Source: Acinetobacter higginsii (GTDB lineage Bacteria; Pseudomonadota; Gammaproteobacteria; Pseudomonadales; Moraxellaceae). Taken from it: a DNA stretch of 64,000 nt. The position numbers were made by a program, and so were the translations under genes. Positions 63,143 to 64,000 of the stretch are shown in pieces (position 1 is the stretch's first letter; every line of letters begins with the position of its first letter). The stretch lies in assembly GCF_000369525.1 (NCBI RefSeq), contig NZ_KB850072.1, positions 2,002,625 to 2,066,624 on the forward strand, given 5' to 3'. The notes beneath the pieces were generated by a model. The model had not been told where the DNA came from and searched no databases. It was given only the letters and a program-made list of their open reading frames with translations.

Positions 63143-64000
63143 GCCAAGCCCTCCAAGTTGCCAACGAATCCAACATCACGAAGGTATGAAGCCCAATGTT
63201 TTAGGCTTTCTGGATCACGAAGTTTTGTAGCGATACGGGATTCGAAGCTTTTCTGTGATTCGCCTGTGTTGGCGTAGGTACAAGCAAAGTCACTCAACGA
63301 GCAAAGTTTTTTGCTGAACATGTCGATTTGAGAATCACTAAAATTTTTTGAAGGTGTTCTGGTTCTACGGTTTTGGCTTTTAGCCTTCGGCTTGTTGGAA
63401 AGATTTTGAATTCTGTAAATCCAGTAATTCATCCAGCCTTGCGCCGTTGTTGGTTCCCGACCTGTTGACCATTGGGCGAAGTTTTTTAATTCTTCGATAA
63501 TCGATTCATCGGTGAGTTCAGGTTTTTGGGTTTTAGCCTGTTCCGAGAAATCCGATTTGATCATGTACACGTTTGCCAGTTCTCGAAGTGAGTAACGTGT
63601 GTTGTCGTTTTGCTGGTACTGAACCGAGTTGCTAAACATTTCCGATTCTGGGTTATCCACAGCAGATTTATTTTTTTTAATATCTATAAAATTCTTATTA
63701 TCTATTGTGAGTTCACTTACGACACTAGTTTCGGTTCCCTTAGTGAACCGATCTTGGTTTCCTTTGTGAACTAGTTCCCCTAGTGAACTAGTTCCATTAG
63801 TGAACCGATCTATCAAGGAAATCTCATTCAAACGATAAGATTTCATGCCCTGTTTTCCGCTGGAAATCGTGGTAATAACACCCAAATTCAGAAGCTCTTT
63901 TAGTCCAGCAGATACAGTTTTTCGCCCCATCTGGCGCGAACCTTTCAACTCACCTCCTTGTAGTTGCGTGTAGCTAACAAAATCAGATTCTTTGTTATGA
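63139..64000 (-). CDS. Phage replication protein, RepO-like, partial (N-terminus beyond the window)
   Basis: At least 287 residues are visible. The frame continues upstream past a TTG at 63948 to the right edge, and the extra residues (NKESDFVSYTQLQGGELKG) precede a winged-helix segment (SRQMGRKTVSAGLKELLNLGV) typical of phage initiators. So the start lies outside. The middle is low in homology and carries repeated DNA; the C-terminal third (about 170-287) is a second domain. It would load the replicative helicase. The origin appears to lie within it. Confidence 0.75.
   Translation of the reverse strand, partial: HNKESDFVSYTQLQGGELKGSRQMGRKTVSAGLKELLNLGVITTISSGKQGMKSYRLNEISLIDRFTNGTSSLGELVHKGNQDRFTKGTETSVVSELTIDNKNFIDIKKNKSAVDNPESEMFSNSVQYQQNDNTRYSLRELANVYMIKSDFSEQAKTQKPELTDESIIEELKNFAQWSTGREPTTAQGWMNYWIYRIQNLSNKPKAKSQNRRTRTPSKNFSDSQIDMFSKKLCSLSDFACTYANTGESQKSFESRIATKLRDPESLKHWASYLRDVGFVGNLEGLA
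63667..63706. other. AT-rich tract next to iterons
   Basis: About 40 bases with only three or four G/C, beside the repeat array. Such tracts serve as the unwinding element in origins such as lambda ori. Confidence 0.6.
63732..63811. repeat. Iteron-like array (candidate phage replication origin)
   Basis: Four copies of the core T(A/T)GTGAAC begin at 63741, 63764, 63781 and 63798 (steps 23, 17, 17). Copies 1 and 4 share 15 bases (TTAGTGAACCGATCT at 63740 and 63797); copies 2 and 3 share TGTGAACTAGTTCC-like runs holding the palindrome GAACTAGTTC. A further arm (CGGTTC at 63732) makes an inverted repeat with GAACCG. It lies inside the replication gene. Confidence 0.7.

Larger units (their letters stand above)
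37603..64000. mobile_element. Prophage with a T7/podovirus-type virion module (partial, continues right)
   Basis: Nearly all genes from 38,093 to the right edge are on the minus strand and form a phage order: replication, portal, scaffold, capsid, tail adaptor and nozzle, internal virion proteins, terminase, tailspike, holin, lysozyme. The left boundary lies between the chromosomal gene ending at 37,602 and the lysozyme; the exact attachment site is not identified. No integrase, repressor, capsid gap or tRNA target is seen here; these should lie beyond 64,000. Confidence 0.85.

Noticed and set aside
63732..63811. CRISPR-like array
   Set aside because: Repeats are only 8-15 bases with 2-8 base gaps and lie in a coding frame; iterons fit better.
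63139..63948. TTG at 63948 as the start of the replication gene
   Set aside because: The frame runs open to the window edge and the upstream residues look like part of a winged-helix domain, so the gene is cut by the edge.

Overview
The window is about 40% GC by eye and gammaproteobacterial. Everything fits a chromosome of the genus Acinetobacter: the dgt-like/ruvAB/ybgC-tolQRAB-pal/fbp block, two CSLREA proteins with GlyGly-CTERM tails, and a lolC-lolD-lolE cluster built from two near-equal LolC/E paralogues. The species cannot be told from the sequence alone. Positions 1 to about 37,600 are ordinary housekeeping chromosome. From about 37,700 to the right edge lies most of a prophage, which continues beyond the window.

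Chromosome, left to right: the start of a Bcr/CflA-type drug exporter (cut by the left edge), purL, a dGTP triphosphohydrolase, ruvA-ruvB, two small unknown genes, and the Tol-Pal envelope operon (ybgC, tolQ, tolR, tolA with a long coding repeat, tolB, pal). Next come a small acidic protein, fructose-1,6-bisphosphatase, a SpoU/TrmH methyltransferase, and an ECF-like sigma factor followed by a membrane protein (possible anti-sigma) and a DUF3106 protein. Convergent to these are two surface proteins with rhombosortase-type C-terminal tails, then hda and an AI-2E family transporter. purM-purN, an alpha/beta hydrolase, an S49 signal peptide peptidase, a lipid A-type acyltransferase, comEC, the lolCDE lipoprotein exporter, a PilZ-type protein with a split motif, an EamA transporter, a YaiI protein and an unknown gene close this part.

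Prophage (about 37.7 to 64 kb, almost all on the minus strand, so it reads from the right edge leftwards). An early/replication part (64.0 to 59.5 kb) has a RepO-like replication protein carrying an iteron-like array next to an AT-rich tract, a RusA-type resolvase, a PP-loop sulfotransferase-like enzyme and many small overlapping genes. A T7/podovirus-type virion module follows (59.1 to 43.8 kb): portal, Bbp19-like protein, scaffold, major capsid protein, adaptor and nozzle, a GNAT acetyltransferase, four internal (ejection) proteins, small and large terminase. It ends with a T7-fibre-anchored tailspike, holin and a T4-type lysozyme (42.2 to 38.1 kb). No T7-type RNA polymerase, DNA polymerase, integrase or repressor is visible here, so transcription probably uses host polymerase, and lysogeny genes probably lie beyond the right edge.

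The most unusual observation is a design repeated four times in the prophage (near 59.5, 56.8, 55.2 and 44.2 kb). An intrinsic-terminator hairpin sits directly before a start codon, so that the 3' arm of the stem supplies the Shine-Dalgarno sequence and the U-tract is the spacer to the ATG. Each could act as a combined attenuator and translation switch that sets dosage of virion genes. Second is the candidate replication origin inside the replication gene, laid out like lambda ori in gene O.
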